Positions 24,917 through 33,317 of a stretch of DNA of 37,709 bases are shown piece after piece. The notes under the pieces are model-generated. The model saw nothing but the letters and a program-made list of their open reading frames with translations, was not told the DNA's origin and ran no database searches. Origin of the DNA: Candidatus Dormiibacterota bacterium (GTDB lineage Bacteria > Chloroflexota > Dormibacteria > Aeolococcales > Aeolococcaceae); NCBI GenBank assembly GCA_003132805.1, contig PKYW01000093.1, forward strand, positions 1 through 37,709, read 5' to 3'. How positions within the stretch are numbered: position 1 is the first letter of the stretch; the number at the start of each line of letters is the position of its first letter. Position numbers and translations under genes: made by a program.

Positions 24917-25369
24917 TTACCGATGCGCCCCGGCGGGGACCTGTTCGCGCTGGGGACTCTCCTCGACACGAACGCCGTCGTCCGGTGGAACCTTGTCGAC
25001 CTTTCGGATGGCGGTGATCCATGGTGGCGGTGGCATATCGGGCCGAGTCGGTGGCTTCTCGGGGCCGTCATCGCCGCGACCCGGATCGTCGTCGGTCGCC
25101 GCCTGCTGGTTGTGATCGTTGTCGAAGGTGATGAGGTAGATCGACGCGATCAGGGTCATGGTGATCAGCGCGAACAACGAGAACGGTAGCCGCGCAATCC
25201 AGCTCAGGTTGTCCGGGATCCCGGGCATGAAAGCAACCAGCACAGCACTGGCGAGGCCGATGCCGGGAGGCATCAGCCAGACCCATACGGTGCGGCCTTC
25301 GCGATCGATCCCGAGCCGGCGCTCGAGACGCCTGAAGAGGGCAGCGAGCCCATCTTTGATTGAGGCCAT
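24917..25369 (-). CDS. Small membrane protein of unknown function
   Basis: 150 aa, not recognised. A basic amphipathic N-terminus (residues 1-25, rich in Arg and Lys) is followed by two hydrophobic segments, about 29-48 and 58-80. A hydrophilic, Pro/Asp-rich C-terminal tail of some 65 residues ends near PAGAHR. SD AGGAG lies about 7 nt before ATG 25369. It is divergent from the PH-domain operon, with 36 nt between the starts. Confidence 0.65.
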   Translation of the reverse strand: MASIKDGLAALFRRLERRLGIDREGRTVWVWLMPPGIGLASAVLVAFMPGIPDNLSWIARLPFSLFALITMTLIASIYLITFDNDHNQQAATDDDPGRGDDGPEKPPTRPDMPPPPWITAIRKVDKVPPDDGVRVEESPQREQVPAGAHR

Positions 25370-25391
25370 CTCCGTTCTCCTGACTTCAGTC

Positions 25392-25408
25392 TATCGTGGA
25401 ATGACGTG
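25392..25408 (+). promoter_or_regulatory. TATCGT box 8 nt before the PH-protein GTG
   Basis: TATCGT (25392-25397), 8 nt, GTG 25406. No SD. It sits within the 36-bp divergent interval with the small membrane-protein gene. Confidence 0.4.
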
Positions 25409-25900
25409 ACAACTGTTGTGACCCAGCAGATCGTTGGCCCCGGAGAGCTGAAGCGGCTGTCGCCACGTTTCTGGCTTGCCCGGCAGACCCAGCTTGCGAT
25501 CTTCTGGGGACCGGTCTTCATCGCGTCACTCGTGCTTGCGCTGCTGGTCAGTGTGACCACCGCCGACCTGCTCCCGGTGGTCGTGGCGCTGACCGCCTGC
25601 ACCGCGTGGCTCGTGGAGCGCGGGCGGTACCGCTCCTGGGGATACGCGGAACGTGAGGACGACCTGATCGTGACCCGTGGCCTGATGTTCCGGCACGTGT
25701 CAGTCGTTCCGTACGGACGCATGCAGTTCATCGACGTCACCGCCGGACCGATCGATCGCGCCTTCGGCCTCGCGACGGTGCAGCTGCACACCGCGGCGGC
25801 GGCGACAGACGCGCGCATCCCTGGGCTGCTCCGTGCCGATGCCGACGCGCTCCGCGACCGGCTGGCGATGGTGGGGGAGGCCAGAGCCACCGGCCTATGA
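25406..25900 (+). CDS. PH-domain membrane protein, YdbS-like
   Basis: 164 aa from GTG 25406. Two transmembrane segments (about residues 31-50 and 53-70) precede one bacterial PH domain (bPH2/DUF304). The core is RYRSWGYAEREDDLIVTRGL, then VVPYGRMQFIDVTAGPIDRAFGLATVQLHTA, the typical pattern with the Y-x-R-[IM]-Q motif. In Bacillus, YdbS and YdbT act together at the membrane in resistance to antimicrobial compounds. The stop overlaps the next ATG by 4 nt. Confidence 0.85.
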   Translation: MTTVVTQQIVGPGELKRLSPRFWLARQTQLAIFWGPVFIASLVLALLVSVTTADLLPVVVALTACTAWLVERGRYRSWGYAEREDDLIVTRGLMFRHVSVVPYGRMQFIDVTAGPIDRAFGLATVQLHTAAAATDARIPGLLRADADALRDRLAMVGEARATGL

Positions 25901-27300
25901 GCGTCATGCCTCCGCCACTCGCCCCGGCGGACCCCCAAGAGTCCGGAAAAATGGAGGTGGGCGAGCACTGGCGACGCCTGCATCCGCTCTCGCCGATCGT
26001 GCGCTTTGGCAGGGTGCTCATCGGCGTGGTCGTGGTGGCGGTTCCGTCCATCGCTGAGCAGCCTGTGCTCCACCATGACGACGGGCTGCCGGTGTCGGTG
26101 ATCATCTACATCGTGCTGCTCGCCCTCGGCGGCATCGGCGGGTTCATCTCCTGGCTGGTGACCCGCTGGAGGATCGCCGACGGCAACCTCCAGATCGAGA
26201 CGGGGTTCATCCGCCGCCAGTCGTTGCGGATTCCCTTGTCGCGGATCCAGGCCGTCGACGTGATCTCCCCACTCTCGGGCCGGTTTCTCGGTCTTGCCGA
26301 GGTGCGCGTGGTGTCGGCCGGGCGGGGCGCCGAGCATGGACGCCTGGCGTACCTCACCGCAGCCCAGGCGCCCGTGGTTCGAGCCCGCCTGCTCGCACTC
26401 GCGCACGGCCTCGAGGTGGGAACGCCGGAGCCGATGGCGCTGCCACTGCTCCATGTGCAGAACGGGCTGCTGCTCCCGGCCCTCCTGATGCGCTCGCAGG
26501 TGCTCGCCCCGGTGCTCATCGCCGTCGTGGCGGTCGCCGCGATCGCTGCCGCACCGCTGGTCGGGGCGGGCGCGCTCGGGAGTGCGGTGACCGTCTTCGT
26601 GATCAGCGCGCTGGGAGTGGCGCGTGCCTTCAATGAGGACTTCGATTTCGCCATCAGCGAGGCTGGTGATGGCGTGCGGCTCGATCGAGGGCTGCTGCAG
26701 CGCCGCCACGAGACCATTCCGTACGGGCGTATCCAGGCGGTCCGAGTCGTCGAGCCCTTTTTCTGGCGAGCCTTCGGGTGGGCACGGCTCGAGGTCGACG
26801 TGGCACGGCAGAGCGTGTCCCGCGAGGCGGACCGCGATGCCCAGCAGGTCGCGAGGACGCTCATCCCGGTGGCGTCACGCGAGCAGGCGCTCTGGTTGCT
26901 CGCGAGGGTCATGCCCGATGCGCATCCGAATCCACCGCCCGAGGCGGGGCCGCCGCCGCGAGCGCGCTTCAAGGCGCCGCTGTCGTTCCACTTTCTCGCC
27001 GCGTGGTTTGGGCAGCGCTACGTCTACGCGCGGACCGGTCGCGTGCAGAAGTCGACGATCATCGTTCCCCTGGTGAAGGTGCAGAGCGTGCGCCTCAAAT
27101 CCGGACCGCTGCAACGCGCCTTTCACGTGGCCACGGTCGATGTCGATACCGCCGGACGGCGGTGGCAGGCGTCAGCCCGCTGTCGCGACGAGGCGGAGGC
27201 GGTGGAGATGGTGCGCCACATCAGCGAGCGCGCCCGGCTCTCCCGGAGGGTGCCGCCACCACGTCCGGCAAGCGCCGTTGTACTTCCGGCTGCCGGTTAG
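25897..27300 (+). CDS. Multi-PH-domain membrane protein, YdbT-like
   Basis: 467 aa. Paired TM segments lie near residues 38-50 and 66-90, and again at about 200-245. Three bPH2 units follow the same logic as the partner gene: one around RWRIADGNLQIETGFIRRQS / LSRIQAVDVISPLSGRFLGL, one around FAISEAGDGVRLDRGLLQRR / YGRIQAVRV and a third near RYVYARTGRVQKSTIIVPLV / KVQSVRLKSGPLQRAFHVA. Together with the 4-nt-overlapping YdbS-like gene this makes one membrane complex. The role in this organism is unknown; envelope stress resistance is the closest precedent. The last 20 residues are Pro/Ala-rich. Confidence 0.85.
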   Translation: MSVMPPPLAPADPQESGKMEVGEHWRRLHPLSPIVRFGRVLIGVVVVAVPSIAEQPVLHHDDGLPVSVIIYIVLLALGGIGGFISWLVTRWRIADGNLQIETGFIRRQSLRIPLSRIQAVDVISPLSGRFLGLAEVRVVSAGRGAEHGRLAYLTAAQAPVVRARLLALAHGLEVGTPEPMALPLLHVQNGLLLPALLMRSQVLAPVLIAVVAVAAIAAAPLVGAGALGSAVTVFVISALGVARAFNEDFDFAISEAGDGVRLDRGLLQRRHETIPYGRIQAVRVVEPFFWRAFGWARLEVDVARQSVSREADRDAQQVARTLIPVASREQALWLLARVMPDAHPNPPPEAGPPPRARFKAPLSFHFLAAWFGQRYVYARTGRVQKSTIIVPLVKVQSVRLKSGPLQRAFHVATVDVDTAGRRWQASARCRDEAEAVEMVRHISERARLSRRVPPPRPASAVVLPAAG

Positions 27301-27330
27301 GGTCGCGTCCGTGGCAATATCGCTGTACTG

Positions 27331-27528
27331 ATGGCGGTGACAGCGCGGTGCGACTGCGACGGAGAGGAGACACCGATCTTCCGCCTCGCCGCGGTGATCC
27401 TCGACGGCAGGATGGCTCGCGTGTGTCCGAAGTGCGCCTCGAAGTACAAGGATCGCATCGAGATGCCGTACTCGCCACGTGCGGACCAGGGAGCGATCCA
27501 GCCGAGCACGTCGAGGGAGGTCTGGTAG
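27331..27528 (+). CDS. Small Cys-rich protein, putative zinc-binding
   Basis: 65 aa, not recognised. Four cysteines lie as C7-x-C9 and C32-P-x-C35, a spacing suited to a zinc ribbon or knuckle, with FRLAAVILDGRMARV between them. The C-terminal 25 residues are polar and look unstructured. It starts 31 nt after the YdbT-like gene and its stop is 4 nt before the pyrF GTG, so it may be cotranscribed with pyrF. Its position and regular Cys pattern make it a probable real gene. Confidence 0.6.
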   Translation: MAVTARCDCDGEETPIFRLAAVILDGRMARVCPKCASKYKDRIEMPYSPRADQGAIQPSTSREVW

Positions 27529-27532
27529 CGCC

Positions 27533-28321
27533 GTGACATTCGTCGCACGCCTGGACGCGTGCGTCGAAGCTTCCGGATCGCTCCTCTGCTGCGGCCTCGA
27601 CCCCGACGGTTTTGCCAGTGCCGCGGACGCCGAGCGTCGCTGCCTAGAGATCGTCGACGAGACCATCGAGCAGGTCTGCGCGTTCAAACCGAACCTGGCG
27701 TTCTTCGAGCAGATGGGATCCGCCGGGTACGCGATCCTCGAGCGTCTGCGCAGCCGCATTCCCGACGATCGAATCCTGATCCTCGACGCCAAGCGTAGCG
27801 ACATGGGCAACACCGCAGAGGCATATGCACGAGCGCTCTTCGACGTCCTCGGCGCCGACTGCGTGACGGTCAATCCATTGCTCGGCAGCGACTCGGTGCT
27901 CCCGTTTCTCCAGCGCGAGAATCGCGGCGCGCTGCTGATCGCACGGAGCAGCAATCCCGGGGCCGTCGACCTGCTCGACGCACGCCTCGAGTCCGGCATG
28001 ACGGTGAGCGCCCGCATCGTCGAGCTCGGGCTCGGCTGGGACCCGGGCGGGAGTGTTGGCTTTGTCGTCGGCGCGACCCGGCCCGACGCGGTGGCCGCTG
28101 TCCGCGCTGCGGCTCCAGACGCCCCATTGCTCCTCCCCGGGGTCGGCGCCCAGGGCGGAGCGCTCGAGGATTCGGTCAGCGCTGGGCTCGATGCCAGCGG
28201 TCGCGGCATCATCGTCTCGGTGAGCCGGGGGATTGCGGCGGCGCCCGAGGGTGCTGCCGCCGCCGCGGCGATGTTCCACAAACGTATCGAGGAGGTCCGC
28301 GCGGCGGTTGCACACGTGTGA
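27533..28321 (+). CDS. pyrF: Orotidine 5'-phosphate decarboxylase, group 2
   Basis: 262 aa from GTG 27533; a purine-rich GGGAGG lies 12 nt upstream. It decarboxylates OMP to UMP, the last step of pyrimidine synthesis, in the cytosol. The catalytic motif LDAKRSDMGNTAEAYARALF (Asp85, Lys87, Asp90) has the form of the longer group-2 (PyrF2) enzymes found in actinobacteria and others. Phosphate-binding residues lie in LLLPGVGAQGG and the C-terminal GIIVSVSRGI. No other pyr gene is next to it. Its TGA overlaps the GTG of the deacetylase-like gene (GTGA). Confidence 0.92.
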   Translation: MTFVARLDACVEASGSLLCCGLDPDGFASAADAERRCLEIVDETIEQVCAFKPNLAFFEQMGSAGYAILERLRSRIPDDRILILDAKRSDMGNTAEAYARALFDVLGADCVTVNPLLGSDSVLPFLQRENRGALLIARSSNPGAVDLLDARLESGMTVSARIVELGLGWDPGGSVGFVVGATRPDAVAAVRAAAPDAPLLLPGVGAQGGALEDSVSAGLDASGRGIIVSVSRGIAAAPEGAAAAAAMFHKRIEEVRAAVAHV

Positions 28322-29253
28322 CCGTCCCGCTCGTGTTGATCCGCAACGATGACCAGGCCGCGCATGCGAGCCCGGGCCACCCGGAGCGGCCGGACCGGGT
28401 CTTCGCGATCCTCGACGGCATCGCGGCGGATGACCAGCTCGCCGCGCTGCCCTGGCTCGACGCTCCGGCGGGGCGTCGCGACCTTCCGCTCATGGTCCAC
28501 TCCGAGGACGAGGTGCGTAAGGTCGAGGGCCTGGCGGTGAGGGGCGGCGGCTGGTTCGACCCCGACACGTACTGCACCGAGGACTCGTACGTCGTGGCGC
28601 TGAATGCCGCAGCCTGTGCGGCCCGTGCCGCTGACGCGCTGATGCAAGGAGAGGCGCGGTCCGCGTTCGCGCTCGTCCGTCCGCCCGGGCACCACGCAAC
28701 CCCATTTCTTCCGATGGGGTTCTGTCTCTTCAACAACGCCGCGATCGCAGTGCGCACCGCCCAGAAAGCCGGCGCCGAGCGCGTCGCCATCGTCGATATC
28801 GACGTGCATCACGGCAACGGCACCCAGGACATCTTCTATGCGGATCCGACAGTCCTGTACACATCGCTGCACCAGTTCCCCTGGTACCCGGGCACCGGAC
28901 ACGCGTCGGATCGCGGCGATCCCGGTGCGTCCGGCACCACGGTGAATGTCCCGGTCCCGCCGGGAACCCAGGGCGCGCGCTGGCTCGAGCTGTTCGACGA
29001 GGTGGTGCTGCCTGAGATGACCGCGTTCCATCCGGATCTGGTGGTCGTCAGCGCCGGCTTCGACGCCCATCGCGACGATCCGCTCGCCGAGTTGAGTCTG
29101 GAGGACGAGACCTACTCGGCGACCGCAGAGCGCGTGCGCACCTTCGCCGAGACGTACTGCGAAGGCCGATCCTTATGGCTTCTCGAGGGCGGCTACGACC
29201 TTCGAGCAATCGCCGCTTCGGTGGCGGGATGCCTGCACGTGCTCGCCGCCTGA
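28318..29253 (+). CDS. Histone-deacetylase-family amidohydrolase
   Basis: 311 aa, normal for bacterial class-II HDAC-like amidohydrolases. Motifs in order: RPPGHHATP (the two active-site His), DIDVHHGNGTQD (zinc-binding Asp and His), SAGFDAHRDDP (zinc Asp) and LEGGYDL. The zinc site and the charge-relay His pair are complete, so it should be active. Bacterial members deacetylate polyamines, acetoin-related or other acylated amines and occasionally proteins; the substrate here is unknown. The start is GTG 28318, coupled to the pyrF stop by 4 nt. Its own 3' end overlaps the lipoprotein gene by 25 nt. Confidence 0.92.
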   Translation: MTVPLVLIRNDDQAAHASPGHPERPDRVFAILDGIAADDQLAALPWLDAPAGRRDLPLMVHSEDEVRKVEGLAVRGGGWFDPDTYCTEDSYVVALNAAACAARAADALMQGEARSAFALVRPPGHHATPFLPMGFCLFNNAAIAVRTAQKAGAERVAIVDIDVHHGNGTQDIFYADPTVLYTSLHQFPWYPGTGHASDRGDPGASGTTVNVPVPPGTQGARWLELFDEVVLPEMTAFHPDLVVVSAGFDAHRDDPLAELSLEDETYSATAERVRTFAETYCEGRSLWLLEGGYDLRAIAASVAGCLHVLAA

Positions 29254-30092
29254 CCCGAGCCGGCGTCCCGGCATCGGCCGTCGCGGCGTTCGTGACGGGT
29301 GCGATCTCGCTCCTTGCGGCTTGCGGCGGAGCGCCACCGAGCTCGTCGCGCACTCCCACGTCCACTCCGACCGTTGCGGTGATCGCCACACCGAGCCCGA
29401 CACCCCAGATCATCGGCACCACCCGGACGGTGCTCAGCCCACTCGGGCTGCGAGTCCACTCCGCCCCTGCGCTCGTGTCCGGCAATGTGATCGGCGGCTT
29501 CTCCCAGGGCAGGTCGTTCAGCGTCATCGCGTATGAAAGCGGCGGGGGAGGCTGGTTCCACGTCCAGGGCGCCACGCTCGCAGGGTGGGTTGTGGCCGAT
29601 CCGACGCTGACCGCGGCTGGAACGTTCAACACCTACTCCGAAGCTGACGGGTTCACCGCGCTCTATCCGCAGACCTGGGGTTTCCAGCAGGAGTCGTTCG
29701 GAACCCTGTTCGTCCCGCAGCAGGGGACCGCGGACAGCGCTGTGCTCGAGACCGCCGCCAGCCTCAAGACCTTCGGGGCGGCGGGATTGCCCGGATACCT
29801 CGCGACGAGCGTGACGCCGATCGTCGTGTGTGGCTATACCGGCACGCTCGGCTACTACACGAAGGAGACGTCGTACACCGGCGCGACGCCGGCACCGCTG
29901 CCAGTCCCACGACAGCCGCTGTATGCGGAGGTGCGCCTCGCTCTGGATTCGACACACGCCGTGCTCATCGGCTTCAACTATCAGACAAGCGCCCAGGTCG
30001 ACGTGTTCTCGTCGCTGTACAACTCGGTGGCGTTCCCCTTCCCGCTCTGCGAGGCGCCTGCGTCAGCGGCGACCCCGACGCCGAAGGCCTAG
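29229..30092 (+). CDS. SH3-domain lipoprotein
   Basis: 287 aa from ATG 29229, inside the deacetylase 3' end. An Arg-rich N-terminus, a hydrophobic core (15-29) and the lipobox LAAC with Cys32 mark a lipoprotein signal. A Thr/Pro/Ser-rich spacer (35-55) precedes a bacterial SH3-like segment at about 58-125 (TVLSPLGLRVHSAPALVSGN ... GWFHVQGATLAGWVV). The rest (130-275) is a beta-rich domain I do not recognise. It is probably anchored outside the cell membrane and binds wall polymer or another protein. The stop overlaps the stop of the convergent M50 protease gene (CTAG). Confidence 0.8.
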   Translation: MPARARRLTRAGVPASAVAAFVTGAISLLAACGGAPPSSSRTPTSTPTVAVIATPSPTPQIIGTTRTVLSPLGLRVHSAPALVSGNVIGGFSQGRSFSVIAYESGGGGWFHVQGATLAGWVVADPTLTAAGTFNTYSEADGFTALYPQTWGFQQESFGTLFVPQQGTADSAVLETAASLKTFGAAGLPGYLATSVTPIVVCGYTGTLGYYTKETSYTGATPAPLPVPRQPLYAEVRLALDSTHAVLIGFNYQTSAQVDVFSSLYNSVAFPFPLCEAPASAATPTPKA

Positions 30093-31057
30093 AGAACCGT
30101 CGTTCCGGTGCTCTGATTGACGCCGGGGACGGTGTTGCTGTTGACGATCGCGGTGTTGGCGATCGACATGCCCGCTGCGGCAATGAGCAGGATCGCGACG
30201 TACGCTGCGCCGAGCCCGAGGCGGCGAGAGGCCGCTAGCTGGTTTGGGTCCGGCGTCTGGCCGCTCCGCCGGAACCGGCCGATGGTGTGGAAGATGCCAA
30301 GGATGAGAAAGATCAGCCCGATCGGGTTGCCGAAGAACAGGACCACCGCGGCAACCACCAGGAGGCCGAGCACGTTCATCCACTTGGGAATGGCGTCGGC
30401 CACCTTGGCGCCGTCGAGAAAGCCCACCGGGATCAGGTTGATGAGATTCAGGAAGCAGCCGAAGTACGCGAGCGCGAGCAGCAGGTAGCGAACGTTACCG
30501 GGGTCTGCCGCCCCGGCGAGCACGAAGCAGAGCAACGCCGCGAGCGTGCCGAGTGCCGGTCCGGCGAGCGCGATGACGCCCGACTTCCCGGCGTTGGCCG
30601 GCACGCCGCGCAGGCTGGTGACCGCGCCGAGCGGGCCGATGAAGATAGGCAGGCGAGCGGGGAGACCCATCCATCGCGCAACGATGAAATGGCCGAGCTC
30701 ATGGACCAGGATGAGGACGACAATGCCGATCGCGAATGCCGGCCCGAAGAAGAGCGTGTAGAACCAGATCGCGATGATCATGGTGAGCAGGGTCGGTCCG
30801 AAAGTGCCGAACTTGACCAAAACCAGCCCGTACTTCAGGAAGGCGAGCAGGCCCGCCACAATGCCGCCCGCGGCACCCTCGCGGCGTCGTCGCTGCTGTC
30901 GCGGAGCGGTGGGGCTGTGCTGCTCGGGCGGCGCCGGGCGCGTCGGTGGCGGTGGCGGGAGCCAGGGAGCGCTATCGCCGGTGGTGGTGACCGAGCTGTC
31001 CGGAAGCCATTGATAGACCGGGGGCTGGTCGTCCCCGCCGGGGGGAAGCTGACTCAT
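30089..31057 (-). CDS. M50-family (site-2-protease-like) membrane metalloprotease
   Basis: 322 aa. Residues 1-62 are hydrophilic and Pro-rich and end in a run of basic residues. The rest has about six hydrophobic segments. The zinc site is HELGH (His119, Glu120, His123) in a membrane helix, and the third ligand, Asp215, is in NLIPVGFLDGAKV. This is the site-2 protease pattern for cleavage of membrane-spanning substrates such as anti-sigma factors. No PDZ domain is apparent. GGAG lies directly before ATG 31057 and CATGAT lies 8 nt upstream of it. The tail-to-tail SH3 lipoprotein gene could encode a partner, but this is inference. Confidence 0.85.
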   Translation of the reverse strand: MSQLPPGGDDQPPVYQWLPDSSVTTTGDSAPWLPPPPPTRPAPPEQHSPTAPRQQRRRREGAAGGIVAGLLAFLKYGLVLVKFGTFGPTLLTMIIAIWFYTLFFGPAFAIGIVVLILVHELGHFIVARWMGLPARLPIFIGPLGAVTSLRGVPANAGKSGVIALAGPALGTLAALLCFVLAGAADPGNVRYLLLALAYFGCFLNLINLIPVGFLDGAKVADAIPKWMNVLGLLVVAAVVLFFGNPIGLIFLILGIFHTIGRFRRSGQTPDPNQLAASRRLGLGAAYVAILLIAAAGMSIANTAIVNSNTVPGVNQSTGTTVL

Positions 31058-31108
31058 CTCCAGCGATCATGGCACGGCCCGCTGAACCCGCCGGTGAAAG
31101 GTTGGCGG

Positions 31109-31127
31109 TAAGGTTTGCGGTCACATG
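31109..31127 (+). promoter_or_regulatory. TAAGGT box 10 nt before proC
   Basis: TAAGGT (31109-31114), 10 nt, ATG 31125. It lies directly after a small inverted repeat, CCGCC/GGCGG (about 31090-31108), which could be an operator. The spacing is slightly long for leaderless initiation. No SD. Confidence 0.35.
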
Positions 31128-32021
31128 GTTGATGACAGCCTGCGAGGGATCCATCTCGGCATCGTCGGCGTCGGCGTGATGGCCGAGGCGATGCTGGCAG
31201 GCCTGCTCGAGCGCGACCTCGTACCGGCGCGCGACATCATCTGCACGCATCCACGCGCTGCCCGCCGTAAGGAGCTCGCCGCGACCTATCACGTCAACGT
31301 GGCCGAGCTGAATGTCGAGGCCGCCAAGGACACGGATGTGGTCCTGCTCGGGGTGAAACCGCAGATGCTCCGCGGGGTGATGGCGGAGTTACGAGGCTCG
31401 CTGCAGCCGGCGCAGTTGCTCATCAGCATCATCGCGGGCGCGAGCACGACGGCGCTTGCCGAGGGCCTCGACCATCCGGCGGTGGTGCGCTGCATGCCGA
31501 ACACGCCCGCGCAGATCGGCCGCGGGGTCACCGTCTGGTACGGGACCGAGAGCGTCGACGAAACCGGCAAGGCTCGCACCCGGGCGATGCTGAGTGCGCT
31601 CGGGCGCGAGTTCGAAGTGCACGACGAGCGCCAGGTCGCGATGGCGACCGCGGTGAGCGGGACCGGACCGACGTACATCTTCCTGTTCATCGAAGCGCTG
31701 ACCGACGCTGCTGTTCATCTCGGATTTCCGCGCCACGTGGCCCGGGAGCTGGTGCTCGACACCATGCAGGGGAGTGCCGAATTCGCGCTCCAGAGTGGCA
31801 AGCACGTCGCCCAGCTGCGCGACATGGTGACGTCGCCGGGCGGGACGTCTGCCGAGGCGCTCTATGAGCTGGAGCGCGGTGGATTCCGAACGGTGATCAG
31901 CGATTCGGTCTGGGCGGCGTTTCACCGCACCCTGCAGCTCGAGGCCCAGCTCGAGCAGCGCGAGACGGAGGCTCCGACCGTGCCGCCTCGCACGAAGGGG
32001 CGCGGCGCCGCTCGACGCTGA
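31125..32021 (+). CDS. proC: Pyrroline-5-carboxylate reductase
   Basis: 298 aa. It reduces 1-pyrroline-5-carboxylate to L-proline with NAD(P)H. The Rossmann motif GIVGVGVMAEAM is at residues 12-23. LLGVKPQML, RCMPNTPAQIGRGVT and the C-terminal signature MVTSPGGTSAEALYELERGGF with VSGTGPTYIF, the proline-binding region, are all present. It is slightly longer than the usual 270 aa because of a charged tail (about 275-298). Cytosolic. It is monocistronic or first in a run with the ATP-grasp gene 52 nt downstream. Confidence 0.94.
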   Translation: MVDDSLRGIHLGIVGVGVMAEAMLAGLLERDLVPARDIICTHPRAARRKELAATYHVNVAELNVEAAKDTDVVLLGVKPQMLRGVMAELRGSLQPAQLLISIIAGASTTALAEGLDHPAVVRCMPNTPAQIGRGVTVWYGTESVDETGKARTRAMLSALGREFEVHDERQVAMATAVSGTGPTYIFLFIEALTDAAVHLGFPRHVARELVLDTMQGSAEFALQSGKHVAQLRDMVTSPGGTSAEALYELERGGFRTVISDSVWAAFHRTLQLEAQLEQRETEAPTVPPRTKGRGAARR

Positions 32022-32072
32022 CCTGGCCGGGTCTGCACTTTGTGTGTGGGGGATCGCATACTCCCATCCACG

Positions 32073-33317
32073 ATGGCACGCACCCATCTCATCGGCATGT
32101 TGCTCGGGGTCGAGGAGGACTGGCCGGCCGCGTTCGAGGCGCTGCTGGGACGGGCCGATCTCTCGGTGCGCGAAGGCGGCGAGACTCATCGTTTCACCAC
32201 CGAGCGGATGACCATCGAGCCCTTCGACCTGCGCATGAAGCCACGCCATTCGCTGGTGATCGACCGCCTCGGCTGGTGGTACCCGATGCCCCGCGAGTGG
32301 TTGAAGAAGGTCGTGCTGATGGACCGCGTTCATCTGCTCAACAACCCGTTCACGTTCCAGGCGATGGAGAAGCACGCGGCGTACTGCGCGATGATCCGCC
32401 TCGGGCTCAAGGTTCCGGAGACGTGGATGCTGCCCAACAAGACGCCACCGGACAACCCTCGATTCCAACGCACGGCGGAGCGATACCTGCGCTATTTCGA
32501 CCTCGAGGCAGTGGCGCAAGCGGTGGGTATGCCGCTGTACATGAAGCCGTTCGACGGCGGCGCATGGGTCGGCGTTTCACGCATCGAGAACGCCGAGACC
32601 CTCTATCGAGCATACGACGAATCCGAGCTGCGGCTGATGCACCTCCAGGCGGCGGTGGATGGATACGACGCATTTGCGCGCAGCCTCGGCATCGGCGCGG
32701 AGTCGATCGTGCTCAACTTCCACCCCGAGAAACCGATGCACGATCGGTATTCCGTCGACCACAGCTTTCTCACGCCGCGCGCGGGCGAGGAGGTGCTCTC
32801 CATTCTGCGCACCGTCAATGCCTTCTTCCGGTGGGAGCTCAACAGTTGCGAGACGTTGATTCATGGCGACAACGTGTATCCCATCGACTACGCCAATGCG
32901 ACCCCGGACCTCGCGCTCACGAGCCTCCACTATTACTTTCCGTGGGCGATTCGCAGCCTGCTGAAGTGGGTGGTGTTCTGCTGTGTCACCGGACGACTGC
33001 AGACGGTCGACCTCAACACCGAGGCGTATTACGCCATCGCCGACCGTGCGGACCTCAGCTACGAGGAGAAGCTCGCTGGCTACCGCAAGCTCGCCGACAA
33101 GCAGCTCGACGTCGAGCGGTATCGCGACTTCTGCGCGCAGCACCTCGCGCACATCGACGAGCTGTCGGTGGCGTGGGTGGAGAGCCCGGACTTCGACCGG
33201 ATCATCGTCGAGACCGTCCGCAACACGTTTCCGGCGCACGAGCACGAACAGTTCATCGCGCATTTTCGCGGCCTCCTGGCGGCGTGGGCTCATGACCAGC
33301 GCGCGGCCGCGGCGTAG
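32073..33317 (+). CDS. Divergent ATP-grasp ligase (protein A of the ligase cluster)
   Basis: 414 aa from ATG 32073; a TTG 33 nt upstream in frame is less likely. The N-terminal 90 residues resemble a pre-ATP-grasp domain. Lys100 in FQAMEKHAAYC, then GLKVPETWML and YMKPFDGGAWVGV (Lys158 and the glycine loop) bind ATP. ELNSCETLIHGDNVYPIDYAN (Glu255, Glu260, Asp272, Asn275) supplies metal ligands. These place it in the RimK/D-Ala ligase-type ATP-grasp fold, but it differs clearly from the three paralogues downstream. The last 130 residues are helical and unusual for the fold. The GCS2-type ligase gene starts 12 nt later on the same strand, so they are probably co-expressed. Substrates are unknown. 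Confidence 0.75.
   Translation: MARTHLIGMLLGVEEDWPAAFEALLGRADLSVREGGETHRFTTERMTIEPFDLRMKPRHSLVIDRLGWWYPMPREWLKKVVLMDRVHLLNNPFTFQAMEKHAAYCAMIRLGLKVPETWMLPNKTPPDNPRFQRTAERYLRYFDLEAVAQAVGMPLYMKPFDGGAWVGVSRIENAETLYRAYDESELRLMHLQAAVDGYDAFARSLGIGAESIVLNFHPEKPMHDRYSVDHSFLTPRAGEEVLSILRTVNAFFRWELNSCETLIHGDNVYPIDYANATPDLALTSLHYYFPWAIRSLLKWVVFCCVTGRLQTVDLNTEAYYAIADRADLSYEEKLAGYRKLADKQLDVERYRDFCAQHLAHIDELSVAWVESPDFDRIIVETVRNTFPAHEHEQFIAHFRGLLAAWAHDQRAAAA

Noticed and set aside
25273-26709. 478-aa minus-strand open frame
   Set aside because: Antisense to the PH-domain genes, His/Arg-rich and without motif.
27172-29070. 632-aa minus-strand open frame
   Set aside because: It lies over pyrF and the deacetylase gene, whose motifs are complete on the plus strand. 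Its product is low-complexity Arg/Ala/Ser without a domain: a high-GC antisense shadow.
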